In this document: positions 63,946 through 64,000 of the stretch, in pieces
Layout of the letters: every line of letters starts with the position of its first letter
How positions within the stretch are numbered: the first letter of the stretch is position 1
DNA from: Arthrobacter agilis
GTDB taxonomy: Bacteria; Actinomycetota; Actinomycetes; Actinomycetales; Micrococcaceae
Direction: 5' to 3'
Length of the DNA stretch: 64,000 nucleotides
Assembly: GCF_030816075.1 (NCBI RefSeq)
Contig: NZ_JAUSXO010000001.1
Span: 2,046,001-2,110,000 of the forward strand
Notes under the pieces: generated by a model
The model's input: only the letters and a program-made list of their open reading frames with translations
Databases searched by the model: none
What the model was told of the DNA's origin: nothing
Position numbers and translations under genes: made by a program

Positions 63946-63980
63946 GGCATGCCTAAAGGCTAGTTTTAGGTATGCCTCAA
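63946..63980. promoter_or_regulatory. Candidate iron/metal (DtxR/IdeR-type) box at the right edge
   Basis: GGCATGCCTAAA (63946-63957) and TTTAGGTATGCC (63965-63976) are near-perfect inverted arms. The right part, TTAGGTATGCCTCAA at 63966-63980, resembles half of the IdeR/DtxR consensus TTAGGTTAG-CTAACCTAA. It may control a gene just right of the window, or be a terminator hairpin for the methyltransferase. Confidence 0.4.
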
Positions 63981-64000
63981 CTCCGGCGGTCCCCGTCCGC

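Overview
The window is chromosomal DNA of a very GC-rich Gram-positive actinobacterium, most likely a Micrococcaceae member (Arthrobacter-like). Pointers are GC-dominated third codon positions with GTG and TTG starts, a fused Kgd-type 2-oxoglutarate dehydrogenase, a Rho factor with a huge Arg/Asn-rich insertion, a SigR/RsrA thiol-stress pair, a 24-residue bL37 ribosomal protein, a GuaB1-type enzyme, leaderless genes with TANNNT boxes, and the actinobacterial gene order argS-lysA-hom-thrC-thrB-rho-prfA-prmC-sua5-wecA-atpI. The placement is inferred from gene content, not from a database search. No transposase, phage gene, CRISPR array or rRNA is visible; there is one tRNA.

Region 1 (1-19442, mostly minus strand) is that housekeeping block. 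argS, lysA, hom, thrC and thrB are nearly overlapping. rho follows behind its own long leader, then prfA, prmC, a family 2 glycosyltransferase and sua5. The block ends with a CapD-type nucleotide-sugar enzyme, a WecA/TagO-type transferase and two AtpI-like proteins leading into atpB, which lies just left of the window. A second glycosyltransferase and an NAD-dependent epimerase sit on the plus strand in the middle (4361-6300). The envelope-glycan genes are therefore threaded through translation and ATP-synthase genes.

Region 2 (19676-33308, plus strand) begins with a three-gene flavin electron-transfer module: an FMN-binding lipoprotein, ApbE, and an RnfD/NqrB-like membrane domain fused to a flavoreductase. 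Next come tRNA-Arg(CCG), a five-gene overlapping operon of DUF4129, MoxR, DUF58 and two small membrane proteins, a methyltransferase, a WYL regulator and the RNA helicase HrpA.

Region 3 (33399-44670) holds a HIT protein, a sulfurtransferase and a metallo-hydrolase. A zinc locus follows: zur, two tandem MarR paralogues and a divergent-facing znuACB set with a candidate Zur box. Two CNNM/CBS membrane proteins and the GuaB1-like enzyme complete it.

Region 4 (44918-64000, mainly plus) holds kgd, a degenerate SGNH protein, and a complete oligopeptide ABC transporter whose first permease carries a large extra membrane insertion. These are followed by a quinone-oxidoreductase-like protein, bL37, rsrA-sigR with a perfect SigR-type promoter, a DoxX protein, aroA, rsgA, a cold-shock protein, hisN and a methyltransferase. 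The right edge has an inverted repeat resembling an iron box.

The most interesting unexplained feature is the flavin module (19676-22605). Its ApbE lacks a visible export signal, its lipoprotein has Ser where the modified Thr is expected, and a GGAAC-N18-GTT element suggests control by the SigR encoded 39 kb away.
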